Notes: generated by a model from the sequence alone, not told the origin. DNA of 64,000 bases from Antilocapra americana (GCA_007570785.1 ML664175.1:6955618-7019617); one strand, 5' to 3'. Positions 43,005 through 54,007 are shown, counted from the first letter of the stretch. A program made the numbers and translations.

Positions 43005-43113
43005 GACTTCCCTGGTGGTCCAGTGGTAAAGACTCCATGCTTCCAATGTAGGGCGCATGGGTCAACGCCTGGTCAGGAAACTAAGTTCCAACATGCAGCT
43101 CCCCCCACACCCA
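43005..43113 (+). mobile_element. Short CHR-type tRNA SINE
   Basis: GACTTCCCTGGTGGTCCAGT, GGTAAAGACTCCATGCTTCC, GGTCAACGCCTGGTCAGG (B-box remnant) and a short C/A-rich end. An imperfect TSD (AAAAGTACTTTGAG at 42991-43004, AAAAAGGACTTTTGAG at 43113-43128) flanks it. Confidence 0.82.
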
Positions 43114-43654
43114 AAAAGGACTTTTGAGTTCCATTTCTAAACCCTGCTGCGACAATTATAGTTCAGAAATACTTGCTTGCAACACATAGCTTAGCAGACA
43201 CTGTCATTTTTGACAAGGGGTTTGCATCTATCAGTTGTGTGTATGGGAATTGTTGGATAGAAATCATAACCAAGCCATCAGCATGGCCTCCCATTTCCTT
43301 CCAGCAGATTAATTTTAATTTACTGTCATAAGGATTTAAGTGCCTAACACACACCAGGTGTTGTGCCTGGCCATTAGGGATAAAGGATGGATGTCAGGAT
43401 ATTTGTAAAAAATATCTATTCATAGGGAACTCACAGTACTGTGAGGTGCATAGCTAAATAAGGATTGCAATTGAAGATGCTAAGAAATTATAATGTGTAT
43501 GCAAAAATATATACTTGGTGAAAGAAAATATAATAGGGTCATTTATTCATTCTTCTGGGAAGAGGAATAGAGTATATTTGGTTAGAAAGAAGCTTAACTT
43601 GAGCTAGATCAATAGGAATAGATCTCTGTCAACTTCCCAGATACAGGGAAGTCT

Positions 43655-43840
43655 AGGACTTAAAGGCACTGGTTCAGAGCTAGAATGTCTGTATTTAAAA
43701 TAAATGACTTTATAATATATGTAACCTCTGAAAATTATACAACAATTCTTCACCTCAGCTTTCTCAACTGTTAAATGGGGTCATATAGTATATACATCAT
43801 AGTACTGCCATGAGGATTAAATGAGTTTGTACATATGAAC
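43655..43840 (+). mobile_element. MIR SINE inside L2
   Basis: GGTTCAGAGCTAGAATGTCT, CTTCACCTCAGCTTTCTCAA, CTGTTAAATGGGGTCATATA, CTGCCATGAGGATTAAATGA. Confidence 0.7.
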
Positions 43841-43975
43841 ATGAAAATGTCATTCCAAGCAGAGAAAGCAGGGTCTGTTTAGAGAGGGAGATTGGAAATA
43901 TAGTTTGAGACCCGTATCTTGTAGAGCTTTGTGAGTCAAGCTAAAAAAATCTGGATTTTATGCTATAGGTAATGA

Positions 43976-43997
43976 GGTACCTATAGGTATAGGTACC
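43976..43997. repeat. Perfect 10-bp palindrome with 2-base centre
   Basis: GGTACCTATA, GG, TATAGGTACC. Confidence 0.8.
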
Positions 43998-44189
43998 AGC
44001 GGTTTCAAACAGTGGTGTGGTTAGGTCTGTGTCTTAGAATGATTCTTCTGGCAAGAGTAGCAAGTTTGGACTAGAGGGGAGGGGAAGTGAGAGGCAGAGC
44101 GTCCAAGCAGGGGTTATAGCACCGTAAGAGATGATTCAAAACCTGGAATAGAGGCAGTAGTATTGGGGATGCTAATGTGCTGAATTTAA

Positions 44190-44290
44190 GGTTTCCCAAA
44201 TATTTTGACCATGGAATCCTTTTTCTTTACATAATGTTGTAAGAATACGTCAAGACTGAGTTTGAGGAATGCTGGCTTTAACATCTGCTC
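44190..44290. other. Possible hAT-type DNA transposon end
   Basis: GTTTCCCAAATATTTTGACC, TGGAATCCTTTTTCTTTAC and TGAGTTTGAGGAATGCTGG resemble an old hAT/MER-type terminus. No full pair of inverted ends is seen. Confidence 0.3.
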
Positions 44291-44704
44291 TTTTTGGGGG
44301 GATGTTTTATTTTGTCTCTTTGCAGCCTTCTGCATCTCAGGTTTTCTATTCCTATAACCTAGGAAAGAATCACAATCACAGACAGAGGAACTTGTGAATT
44401 ATCTGACATGGACAGTTTGCCAGATCAATAAATAAGCAAAGGTTCCATGGAAACCGTGTTTGTGCTGAGCTCTCTGGATTTTCATAGTAGGCAGCTCTCC
44501 ACCTTAAGATTCTCTTCCCTTTGCTGCTGGAGAAGCTTTGTGAGGAAAGCCTTGTGATACAGATTGTATTTAAGGAATATTAATGTGTTGTTCACATACA
44601 TTTTTGATTCAAAGGAGGGAAAAAGATGCTCTGGAGACTTAGAATTTTCTTCCCAGTGTGTTTGGTACAGCTCTCTGAAGATGAAAATAATGAATCCTTA
44701 GACT

Positions 44705-44890
44705 GTGGAGGTATTACTCTAAGTGTTACATAACATACACAAACACACACATACACAACTATTTAATCTACATAATAACCATACAATGCAGGCACTGTTA
44801 TTATCCCTGTTTTATAGAGAAACAAATTGAGTCACAGAGAAGGCCAAAGTCACATAGCTAGTAAAGAATAAAACTAGGAGAGTCAGAGGC
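44705..44890 (-). mobile_element. MIR SINE
   Basis: Antisense MIR: CAGGCACTGTTATTATCCCT, GTTTTATAGAGAAACAAATT, GAGTCACAGAGAAGGCCAAA, GTCACATAGCTAGTAAAG. Confidence 0.75.
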
Positions 44891-44983
44891 AAGAGCCAGT
44901 GTTTAATAAACACTGAATGAATGCATGAGTGAGGGAGTGAACAGAATGAATCAACACAAGATTGGTGGTAAGCATTGGAAAAG

Positions 44984-45003
44984 TAAAAAAAAAAAAAAAA
45001 AAA
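44984..45003. repeat. Poly(A) run
   Basis: About 18-20 A in a row; no element body is recognised immediately before it. Confidence 0.8.
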
Positions 45004-45503
45004 TGATGCACTTAGGTTAAGGACAGCTCTGGGCACTAAAACAAGAATCTGGGCAATATTCCAAAGAAATTATTCTCTAAACGGAGAGTTTGAAGTCAAA
45101 AGAATAAAGAAAAAAAGAGTGGAATTTACTCAAGATTACAGTAAATACAGCACACTGGGAAAGTTCACACGTTTTTCTGCTGTCAAGATCAAGCTCTTAT
45201 ATTATTACTGGCTCTTGTAAATGGCATTTGCAACAGATACCATTTCAACTGCAGAATTTATTGAGAGAGACCCAAGAAATGTTTTCAATTTGCTGCATTC
45301 TGTGGCCTCAAGTATAGAAATGGCATCTGTGTGTCTAGACAGAGGTGGAGAATGTGTCCTGCAGATGATTGCTATCACAGTCCTATATAAGACATCAATC
45401 TCTACCTGAACCTGTACATAACCTCTTACTTAACTTCTAAGTACCTAGTGCCATGCTAGGTGTTATCAGAGGACTTTGTCCTTGACACATAATTATCTCC
45501 AAT
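45004..45503. other. Non-coding stretch
   Basis: The 62-aa ORF at 45221-45409 shows no known domain. No repeat is confidently seen. Confidence 0.35.
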
Positions 45504-45514
45504 CAATAAACATT

Positions 45515-45860
45515 TCCTTGAGAGTCCCTTGGTCTGGAAGGAGATCAAACCAGTCAATCCAAAAGGAGATCAACCCTGAATATTCATTGGAAGGACTGAT
45601 TATGAAGCTGAAACTCCAATAATTCGGCCATCTGATGCAAACAACTGACTCATTGGGAAAGACCTCGAGGCTAATGTGGGAAAAGATAGAAGACAGAAGG
45701 AGAAGGGGACAATGGAGGATGAGATGGTTGAATGGCATCACCAACTCGATGGACGTGAGTTTGAACAAGTTTCAAGAGTTGGTAATGGACAGGGAAGCCT
45801 GGCGTGCTTCAGTCCATGGGGTCACAAAGAGTTGGACATGACTGAGTGACTGAACAGCAA
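45515..45860 (+). mobile_element. BovB LINE 3' part, 0.35 kb
   Basis: BovB plus strand from CCTTGAGAGTCCCTTGG to the tail GGACATGACTGAGTGACTGA and ACAGCAA. The exact TSD CAATAAACATT is at 45504-45514 and 45861-45871. The 68-aa frame 45635-45841 is its ORF2 C-terminus ([17 protein letters not shown]). Confidence 0.94.
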
Positions 45861-45898
45861 CAATAAACATTCCCAGAGCATACACTATTGCTAAGTAG

Positions 45899-46035
45899 TG
45901 CTGCTGCTGCTGCTAAGTCACTTCAGTCATGTCCGACTCCATGCGACCCCAGAGACAGCAGCCCACCAGGCTCCCCCGTCCCTGGGATTCTCCAGGCAAG
46001 AACACTGGAGTGGGTGGGTTGCCATTTCCTTCTAG
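45899..46035 (-). mobile_element. Single BovA-unit SINE with (CAG)n tail
   Basis: GTGCTGCTGCTGCTGCTAAG followed by one antisense BovA unit (CAGCAGCCCACCAGGCTCCC, AACACTGGAGTGGGTGGGTT). It is a 5'-truncated Bov-A2: the second unit alone plus the tail. Confidence 0.9.
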
Positions 46036-47456
46036 GTATCCCAAATGGATAAGATATAACCCTAATCTCAAAGGCCTCCTTATCAACTGGGAGAAAGATG
46101 ACACAAACACAACTAACTTTACATGCAGATAACAGATTTATACAGTCTGATGTTCTAATAAAACATGCTCAGTAAAATATAGTATGAAAATATAGTATGT
46201 GAGCGATACAATATAGACCAAAGGTGCAAAATAAATTTGAGTAAGAATGACCTGATAAAGATTTAGGACAGGAAAAGTTATTTTAGGTGGGTCTAGTTTA
46301 TTAAGTAGTAGATGATGAAGAGGAGAAGAACATTTCAAGAAGGAGGGGTATCAGTAGTATCTAATGCTGATAAAAGATTGGGGCACTTATAAATGTTTTT
46401 TTAAAAAGGACTTTGAGCATCCTTACCCATTAGAGAAAGATTTTACTGACCCTGAATAACTAAGTTAATTATCCAGAGTATATAATGTTAATTATAAACT
46501 ATTATTTCTCCTAAAATATGGGTTCACTTTTAAATATTCATATTTTACTTTCCCAATCTTTCTGCTTCAGGGTTCTTTGTTATTCAGACCCCTAGAAATC
46601 CTCTCTTACATTTCTTATTCTCTCATTTCCAAGTTGGCATCCATAGGTGTCTGAATCATTTGTTAAGATAACATAGAAACTCTGCCTTCTTACTAGTTTA
46701 GAATTCTGTCCTTCTCTGACTAGTCCTAGACCCAGATGTAGCACAGCTGAGCACCTATCCAATTAGACTCATTCTTATGCTAAAGAGGTAGGCCTGGGCC
46801 ATCTTGGGCTCTGGCTGTACTTTTATATGAGCACACAACTCATGTGTCACAGCAGGCAACTTGGAGCTGACATACAGCAAACCCTGATTGCCATCAATCT
46901 GGCTCCCAGAACCATCTACCCAACCATCACAAGATTTCACTTTGGAGTTGACATCTTTGAGGCCTAGTCCCAGGCAGGAGATTTGAGTCACCAGGGATGA
47001 CAGTCTGATCAAAATGCATGATGAATAGGGCCTAACCATCATCCCATCACTCATGAGCAAGGAGGCAAAAATTGTCAAGGTAGGGGTGTCAGGTGTGGAG
47101 AAGGTAATTTCTGACAGATGATTAATGCCAAGAAGCCAGCAATCATCCAAGTACTGCCAAGAGAAGTGGGCAGTTATATATATTTTTTCTATGACATGCC
47201 TCCCTTCCCCCATTTTGACCTCAGGTTTTACAGTGTGCTGCAGAAAAGCTTCTCAGTTGATTTTCTTCCCCAAATTCTAAATATTTATGCCCTTTAAAAT
47301 CTAGAGCTAATATACAGGCTCACACATACATACACCAAACATGATCCTAGTTAAGACCTCAGCCCCATCATTTGAAAAACAGTTGAAATATTCCCCAGTT
47401 AATGTTGCTCTCATGGTCATTAAGGAAGCAAAAGGTCAGTCATCCTGGGGCTAAAT
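46036..47456. other. 1.4-kb block without recognised repeat
   Basis: AT-rich left half. The right half (46720-47220) has higher GC and contains the 152-aa minus-strand ORF listed separately. Confidence 0.4.
46755..47213 (-). other. 152-aa ORF, unknown, longest outside LINEs
   Basis: An ATG-to-stop frame of 152 codons. The protein has no signal peptide or obvious membrane helix, and I recognise no domain. It has a hydrophilic middle (LKDVNSKVKSCDGWVDGSG) and a C-terminal KVQPEPKMAQAYLFSIRMSL. A (TA)6-like run lies just before the start region at about 47174-47185 inside the frame's N-terminal end. No splice site, promoter or poly(A) signal is convincingly placed. It may be chance, a decayed processed pseudogene or an unrecognised old repeat. 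Not called a gene. Confidence 0.2.
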
Positions 47457-47472
47457 CTTGGTTTTGTTCATG

Positions 47473-47690
47473 TGTGTGTGAGTGTTCAGTCTCTCAGTCT
47501 TTTCCAACTCTTAGTGACCCCATGGACTGTAGCCTGCCAGGCCCCTCTGTCCATGGAATTCTCCTGGCAAGAATACTGGAGCCAGTTGCCATTTCCTCCT
47601 CCAGGGGATCTTCCTGACCCAGGGATTGAACCCATGTTGCCTACATCTTCTGCAATGGCAGGATCCTTTACCTCTCTGCCACCTGGAAGG
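47473..47690 (-). mobile_element. Bov-tA SINE
   Basis: Antisense tail GTGTGTGTGAGTGTTCAGTC, BovA unit CCATGGACTGTAGCCTGCC, head GGGATTGAACCCATGTTGCC and TCTGCCACCTGGAAGG. The 16-bp TSD CTTGGTTTTGTTCATG at 47457-47472 and CTTGATTTTGTTCATG at 47691-47706 has one mismatch. Confidence 0.94.
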
Positions 47691-47706
47691 CTTGATTTTG
47701 TTCATG

Positions 47707-47830
47707 ACTCAGAGCAAATCATTATACCTGTCTAGGTCTCAGTTTCCTCATCTATAAAATATTTGAGGCTGAAGAGAAAATCTTTGAATTTTATGATAAA
47801 TGCTTAATAAATGCTAGGTAATATTATCAG
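47707..47830 (+). mobile_element. MIR SINE
   Basis: CAAATCATTATACCTGTCTA, GGTCTCAGTTTCCTCATCTA, TAAAATATTTGAGG, AATGCTTAATAAATGCTAGG. Confidence 0.75.
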
Positions 47831-48825
47831 TGTCCTCCCACAGTTCTTGATACATATGAGAGAAAATTCTCAAAAAATGTGAAGATTTTGTTATAGGGTA
47901 CCTGATTATAGGGTATAGGGTACCTGAAAGTCTCTTGGTTAGATTGGGTGAGGGCAGAGGGTACTTTGGGCTCTTGAATGAAAACAAAATGAGTGTGGGT
48001 CTTTTGATATGGAGAATGGAGCATAATAGCAGAAAGCAGGGAAAAAAGCCATGCCTAGAACTGCTGAAAACTGGTCCTTCCTTTCCACCGAGGCCCATGT
48101 AGAGACACTGCTAGCTTATTTAATACATGGAAGGTTTTGGTATAGAACCTGAGAGACTGTCCCAAGGAGCATATGTGCAGCTGACAGTGAGCAGAAATCC
48201 AGTCCAGGGTCACCCCTGGAACAGGTGTGGATATGCTGAGGGTGGGCACACTGCAGTTTCACCCGGCTCCAGGCAAGAGGCAGAGCCACACTAGCTGTCT
48301 TAGCAGAAAGAATTTGATGTAAAGACTTGTTAATTAGGTTTTGAGAACTGAAAAGGCAAAAGGGAACTCTTGAGGTGTTAGGAAGTAGCAACTTCAGCTT
48401 CAAACCTTGGGTTGAAGGCACCAAGGGAAGAGGTTACAATTGTTCTAACTTGGAAGACTGGTGGAAGAGACTCTTGAGCTGAAAGTCAGGTCTCTGAAGA
48501 GGGAAAACTGCTGGGCTGGCTCTGTGGTTTTTGAGGGATGTTGTGCTCCTGGTATTTCAAAGAGAGGGGAAAACTGCCAAGATACAGCTGCTGCTACAGA
48601 ACATGCAAACATTTCCTGGAATGCTGCAGTCAGGAACAGGAGACTCACAGAAAGTGTGGAACTGGCCCCAACTCTCCGAGGAAGCCTTGCAGTTTCTCTC
48701 TGGTGCCCTCTATTGGACACACCTAACAATAAGCCTCTGAAAGATAGCTTGCATCCTCTGCTTTAGGCAGAGGCAAAGCAAGGTAAAAGAGGGTGAGTGT
48801 GGAGCTGAGAGACCGTAGCATCAGT
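47831..48825. other. Non-coding stretch, possibly old repeat
   Basis: At 47890-47932 the unit TATAGGGTACCTGA is partly repeated. 48290-48740 (CTAGCTGTCTTAGCAGAAAG; TGGTGCCCTCTATTGGACAC) has features of an old interspersed repeat I cannot name. Several overlapping frames of 60-100 aa in 48445-48766 on both strands reflect the stop-poor composition rather than a gene. Confidence 0.35.
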
Positions 48826-49320
48826 CAGTTCAGTCACTCAGTCATGTCCAACTCTTTGCAACCCCATAAATCGCAGCACGCCAGGCCTCTCCGTCCATCA
48901 CCAACTCCTGGAGCCCACCCAAACCCACATCCATTGATTTGGTGACACCATCCAGCCATCTCATCCTCTGTCTTCCCCTTCTCCTCCTGCCCCCAATCCC
49001 CCCCCGCCCCCAGCATCAGGGTCTTTTCCAATGAGTCAACTCTTCGCATGAGGTGGCCAAAGTACTGGAGTTTCAGCTTCAACATCAGTCCTTCCAATGA
49101 ACACCCAGGACTGATCTCCTTTAGGATGGACTGGTTGGATCTCCTTGCAGTCCAAAGGGCTCTCAAGAGTCTTCTCCAACACCACAGTTCAAAAGCATCA
49201 GTTCTTTGGCACTCAGCTTTCTTTATTGTCTCACATCCATATATGACTACTGGAAAAACCATAGCCTTGACTAGACAGACCTTTGTTGGCAAATTAATGT
49301 CTCTGCTTTTTAATATTTTA
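48826..49320 (-). mobile_element. BovB LINE 3' part, 0.5 kb
   Basis: Antisense BovB from the tail (CAGTCAGTTCAGTCACTCAG) to GTCTCTGCTTTTTAATATTT. A possible short TSD TAGCAT lies at both sides (near 48817 and 49332). The 184-aa minus frame 48834-49388 reads through the ORF2 C-terminus with a small in-frame loss (YGCETIKKAE lacks residues present in other copies); its first residues are flanking sequence. C runs near 48993-49012 are expanded. Confidence 0.92.
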
Positions 49321-49379
49321 GCATATTTTAGTAGCATATTTTCTACTCCACCCATCCAGTGGCCCAATAAACAGTGACT

Positions 49380-49450
49380 ACCTACCATGTGCCAAACATT
49401 GGCAGCTAAGATGCATTAAGTTTCCCTCCAGGAAGTCAGTCAAGGGGAAG
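49380..49450 (-). mobile_element. Small L2 3'-end fragment
   Basis: GACTACCTACCATGTGCCAA, ACATTGGCAGCTAAG. Confidence 0.4.
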
Positions 49451-49455
49451 TAAAA

Positions 49456-49499
49456 TACACACACACACACAACACAGACACACACACACACACACACAG

Positions 49500-49529
<30 letters not shown>
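49456..49529. repeat. (CA)n microsatellite
   Basis: Long (AC) runs broken by ACAACACAGA and ACAGACAC. Likely length-polymorphic. Confidence 0.93.
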
Positions 49530-49530
<1 letters not shown>

Positions 49531-49579
49531 GTGATATGGTTGGTGACTGAGAAATATAGACCAATATAGGGAGGAGAGG

Positions 49580-49790
49580 GGGCTTCCCAGGTGGCGCTAG
49601 TGGTAAAGAACCTGCCTGCCAATGCAGAAGATAGAAGAGACCCAGGTTAGATCCCTGGGTTGGGAAGATCCTCTGAAGAAGGGAATGGCTACCCTCTGCA
49701 GCATTCTTGCCTGGAGACTCCCATGGACAGAGGAGCCTGGTAGGCTATTGTCCATAGGACTGCAAAGAATCAGACAGGACTGAAGTGACT
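49580..49790 (+). mobile_element. Bov-tA SINE
   Basis: Head GGGCTTCCCAGGTGGCGCTA, GGTTAGATCCCTGGG, BovA unit CCATGGACAGAGGAGCCTGG, tail GACAGGACTGAAGTGACT. Imperfect TSD AGGGAGGAGAGGG at about 49568-49580 and AGGGAAGAGAAGA at 49791-49803. Confidence 0.92.
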
Positions 49791-49949
49791 AGGGAAGAGA
49801 AGAGGAGTGGGAGAGAAACTGTCCAGAGCCAAAAGTTAAAAATGAGTAGAGATTTGCCAAACAGATAAAAAACAAAGAAGAAAATACATAGATGATGATC
49901 TATGGAAGAGCAAACCTGAGAGTCTTGTATGCTATGTGAGGACCTTTCA

Positions 49950-51870
49950 ATCTTTCTTCTCCTTCTCCTTCTAATATTTTCATTAAACATATGTTTTACC
50001 TTTAGTTATTCTATAGTCCTTGGATATTCTGTTCTGTTCTTTTTTTCAGTTTGTTTTCTTTGCTTATCAGTTTTCAAGGATTCTATTGATATATTCCCTA
50101 GCTCAGATATTCTTGTATTTAGTCATGTCCAGTCTACTAATAAGCCCATCAAAGGCATTGTTCAGTTCTGTTACAGTGGTTTTATTTTTTTATCTCTAGC
50201 TTTATTTTTTCCCTTTGGTTCTTTGGTAGCATTTCCATCTCTCTGCTTACATTACCCATCTGTTCTTGCATGCTATCTACTTTATTAGAGTCCTTAGCAT
50301 ATTAATCACAGTTGCTTTAAATTCCTGGTCTGATAATTTCAATATCTCTTCAATGTCTGATTCTGATGCTTGCTCTGTCTCTTCAAACTGTGTTTTTTTT
50401 TCCTTTTGATATGACTTGTAATTATTTTGATAGCTGAACATGATGTACCAGGTCAAAGATAGGTCTTTATCAATGTTATGGTGAGTTGTGGTGATAGGAA
50501 GGCATTCTTTAGTCTTATGATTAGGTCTGAGTCTTTAAATGAGCCTGTGTCTCTGAACTGTGGACTTCCCCAGTAGGTCTCAGTTTTGTTTTGTTTGTTT
50601 GTTTTTTCTTTTCCCACCTTAAGTGGGACAGGATGGCTAAAGTGGGCTGGAGCTGTGTAATTTTTCCCCCCAGGTCAGTTAGGCTCTCATAATGATCCAG
50701 TAGACTAGGCTCTGGTGAATTTCTTTCTCTTAGGAGCAGGGCTTCTTAGAGAATAGAATGCTCTGGTGTATTTAAATATGGTTCCTTTTTCTCCTCTCCC
50801 TGCCAGAGCCATGAGAGAATCTGTCTGATACATTGTGAGAATCTGGGCAATCTCTTACAGGTAAATCTGACAATACTGTGGGCCATGCACTATGACTAGG
50901 TCCCCCCTAGAGTTTTTAACTCTCAGAATCATCCATACTGAGCCTCCAGCAATTTGTCAACTATAGTTCAAGTTTCACTTCCCGGTACAGGTTCTCCTGG
51001 AAGTTTCCACTCCCAAGTTTCTTCTCTGGTCAGCTGTGACTCCCTGCATTTGCCTATTTCTACAGTCTCAGAGGTTTGCCCTGGTTTCTTCCCTCTCTTA
51101 TGCATCCAAGAAGAGTTGTTGATTTTTCAGTCTGTTCAGTTTTTTACTTGCCATTAGGATGGTATCTGGTCCCATCAGTTCATGGGAAATAGATGGGAAA
51201 ACAGTGGAAACAGTGTCAGACTTTATTTTTGGGGGCTTCAAAATCACTGCAGATGGTGATTGCAGTCATGAAATTAAAAGACGCTTACTCCTTGAAAGGA
51301 AAGTTATGACCAACCTAGATAGCATATTGAAAAGCAGAGACATTACTTTGCCAACAAAGGTCTGTCTAGTCAGGCTACAATTTTTCCAGTAGTCATGTAT
51401 GGATGTGAGAATTGGACGGTGAAGAAAGCTGAGTACCGAAGAATTGATGCTTTTGAACTGTGGTGTTGGAGAAGACTCTTGAGAGTCCCTTGGACTGCAA
51501 GGAGATCCAACCAGTCCATCCTAAAGGAGATCAGTCCTGGGTGTTCATTGGAAGGACTGATGTTGAAGCTGAAACTCCAATACTCTGGCCACCTCATGCG
51601 AAGAGCTGACTCATTGGAAAAGACCCTGATGCTGGGAGAGATTGAAGGCAGGAGGAGAAGGGGATGACAGAGGATGAAATGGCTGGATGACATCACTGAC
51701 TCAATGGACATAGGTTTGGGTAGACTCCGGGAGTTGGTGATGGATGGAGAGGCCTGGTGTGCTGCAGTTCATGGGGTTGCAAAGAGTCGGACACCTCTAA
51801 GCGACTGAACTGAACTGAACTGAAGGATGGACTAGCAACTTTCAAGCACCTTAGAGGTGAACTGGAAAAA
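49950..51870. mobile_element. Old L1 3' region (L1M type), split by a BovB
   Basis: 49950-51155 has blocks frequent in ancient L1 3' UTRs: GTCCTTAGCATATTAATCAC, TTTAAATTCCTGGTCTGATA, TTCTGATGCTTGCTCTGTCT, CTTTTGATATGACTTGTAAT, GCTGAACATGATGTACCAGG, CCCCAGTAGGTCTCAGTTTT. After the BovB, GGATGGACTAGCAACTTTCA at 51825 seems to continue the L1. The orientation is not certain by eye. The 119-aa frame 49929-50288 is an accident. Confidence 0.6.
51163..51823 (+). mobile_element. BovB LINE 3' part, 0.66 kb, inside old L1
   Basis: BovB plus strand from the TATCTGGTCCCATCAGTTCA block to the tail GCGACTGAACTGAACTGAAC. The TSD AGGATGG is exact at 51156-51162 and 51824-51830. Frames 51159-51392 and 51395-51667 are adjacent ORF2 C-terminal parts: a lost base near 51375 splits them, and GTAGTCATGTATGG restarts the second. 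Confidence 0.93.
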
Positions 51871-52469
51871 CAAAAAAAATCTTTTACCTATATGTCTAAA
51901 ATATATATTACCTTAGCATTTAAATAGGAATTACCACCCAATATTTAAACCTTCTGCTATGACTCAGAGTCTTTACTTATGAACATTAATTAATAACTTA
52001 TAAAATAGAATAAGATTTTTATGCATAAAAGTTTTATTTGCCTTTATATTAAGTGGCCTCAGATTGCAAAAGTTGCACATCCTTTGTACAGAATTTTTTA
52101 TTTCTTCCCTTATCCTAGTTGCTACTAGAGGGCCTGCCAGTAGCTTCTCTGCCGTCTTCTAACAGGCATCTAAGTGGAGAGCTACACCCTGCTGAAGAAA
52201 GTCCATGGTTGCCCATCTACACCGTTTCTGTAGTAACTCCTTAGCCTGACATTTTCTTCTCTTAACATAGAATCAATCAGGATAATTGCCAGATTTTTCC
52301 AGATTTGGGTACCTTTACATTATACTAGCAATTTCTCTCTCTTCTGAATTCTCTTCTAAGTCCCAGATTGTGAATTTAGGCTCCATTCACATTGTACTTA
52401 CTAACTTGTTAAAGTGCTAAGACTAAGCTGTAATCAAAAACAGATTTGCTTTAGATTGTCTTCATCACA
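51871..52469. other. AT-rich non-coding stretch
   Basis: Nothing recognised. Confidence 0.35.
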
Positions 52470-52740
52470 TAGGAGAACAAAAGTTTAGTTCAAATGTCAC
52501 CTCCTTTGTAATACTTTTCACAGTTCCCCCAGTAGAATTTAATTTTTCTTTCTTAAGAAAATATTTATTTTATTTACCTTGATGTTTAATAAGTTACTTA
52601 TGCCTATCTCCTTATGCTCTCCTCTATGCCAGAACCAATATTGTACCCCAGTTTCACTAGACCCTGATTCTAAATTAAATACTAGGTTCTGTATCTAAGG
52701 TTATAGTGGAGGCTCATATTTGCTGCATTGAATAATCTTA
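52470..52740 (+). mobile_element. L2 3'-end fragment
   Basis: TTAGTTCAAATGTCACCTCC, TTTGTAATACTTTTCACAGT and the end GAGGCTCATATTTGCTGCAT with TGAATAATC follow plus-strand L2. Confidence 0.6.
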
Positions 52741-53535
52741 TGAAATGTGAATGTGAAGTTTTATAATCAAACCTGCTAAGTTTTACTGTCAACTCTGCCA
52801 AAAGTGAATGGGTTGTCTCTGAGCTAGAATATTTCAGAGTCTCTGTCCTGCTGTCTCAGATAGTTGGGATGTTCCTCCTATTTTCTGTATTCTAACTGCA
52901 CCTAGGAAGTTGTCTCTATATTATTTAGTATCTGTGTTTTATATTATTAGAACTCTGGGTTCTGGCTACAAATCCTTCTAAGATAGATTGCTTCCCCTTT
53001 GCTCAATACTCCTTACCCTAGTCCAATTCCTTTTCTTTTTCTGCAACTTTCTTCACTGCAGTTACATAAAACACAATCCAGGGATCCTGCCCCTCCCTGT
53101 GCACTCACTCCTTTCCAGGTTAGACACTGATGTGTTCCCTTTGGCTTCTGGCTGCTTCTCTTTCCTGCCCTCCCAAGACCAGACATTCAGCTACCTCTCT
53201 ACCTACCATCTGCCCTGTGGACTGATTGTACTGTTACATCCTTCTCACTTTCTGTATCATAAAAGAGTTATTTATTTGAATAGAAGTCTCGTTCCCCCAG
53301 GAGACTGACCAAAAATTCTTTCTATGGTACTTTAGATTTTCTCGTTTTCCCTTTAGTTAAGCACAGGTTCTGGAGGCTGGTTTGAAACATGTCACTCTCT
53401 GTATGCACTTCATTCGCCTTAGTAGCCTCTGTTTTGACTGTTTTTTTCTTTTCTTGTTCTCCTATTCGCCCTTCATTGACAGAGTAGCAAGTATAACTAA
53501 TATTGTTATAATTTTCAATAGCAATACTGTGGTTT
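52741..53535. other. Non-coding stretch
   Basis: C/T-rich in the middle (52980-53260), with a 106-aa frame lacking any known domain. No repeat is named. Confidence 0.35.
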
Positions 53536-53547
53536 CTATGTTTAGTG

Positions 53548-53745
53548 CTTTTTAAAAAATATGTATCCATTTATTTAGACTGTGCCAGGTCTTAGTTGCA
53601 GCCCACAGTATCATTGATCTTCACTGCATCATGCAGGATCTTTACTTGTGTCATATGGGATTTAGTTCCCTGACCAAGAATAACCTGGGCCCCCTTAGAT
53701 TCGGTGGGAGCATGCAGTCTTAATCCCTGGACCACCAGAGAGTCC
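53548..53745 (-). mobile_element. CHR-type tRNA SINE
   Basis: Antisense: an A/T-rich end with ATTTATTTAGACTGTGCCAG, GTCTTAGTTGCAGCCCACAG, TTAGTTCCCTGACCAAGAAT, and GACCACCAGAGAGTCCC at the head. The exact 12-bp TSD CTATGTTTAGTG is at 53536-53547 and 53746-53757. The TSD on the right directly touches the head. Confidence 0.92.
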
Positions 53746-53757
53746 CTATGTTTAGTG

Positions 53758-54007
53758 TTTTAATAGTAATGGCCTTCAGCTTTTGCTCACCAACAGTACC
53801 AATATTTTTTTCTGGATCCTATGTTCTGTTTTCACCCTCTAGGATTCACACCTACTCTGAAGTTCACCTTAGAAATGTAGGTTTTGTTTTTTTTCAGTCA
53901 AACTAATAGCAACTAAATTAATTCAGTTGATCAAAACCAATTTTTATTGATGGATGAATGGAAATGGTAGATGGTAGATAGACAATAGATAGATATGATA
54001 TTTTTCT
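53758..54007. other. AT-rich non-coding stretch
   Basis: Contains a short (GATA/AGAT)-like patch at 53965-54000. Nothing else. Confidence 0.35.

Larger units (their letters stand above)
43340..44180 (-). mobile_element. L2 LINE, split by a MIR
   Basis: The left part (43340-43640) has CACCAGGTGTTGTGCCTGGC and AGGGAACTCACAGTACTGTG. The right part (43841-44180) has AGCAGAGAAAGCAGGGTCTG, TTGTAGAGCTTTGTGAGTCA, AATCTGGATTTTATGCTATA, GTGGTGTGGTTAGGTCTGTG, ATGATTCTTCTGGCAAGAGT. These are consecutive antisense L2 parts with a MIR between. Confidence 0.65.

Noticed and set aside
45221..45409. 62-aa ORF as a small gene
   Set aside because: No domain, no promoter or poly(A) context; length is within chance expectation for the window.
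48445..48766. Overlapping 60-100 aa frames on both strands as a gene
   Set aside because: Several frames are open at once because the stretch has few stop words; no splice or coding pattern supports any of them.
48834..49388. 184-aa ORF as a gene
   Set aside because: Antisense BovB ORF2 C-terminus; its first residues come from flanking sequence.
49929..50288. 119-aa hydrophobic ORF as a membrane protein
   Set aside because: It lies in an ancient L1 3' UTR-like stretch that is T-rich; hydrophobicity follows from the T-rich codons.
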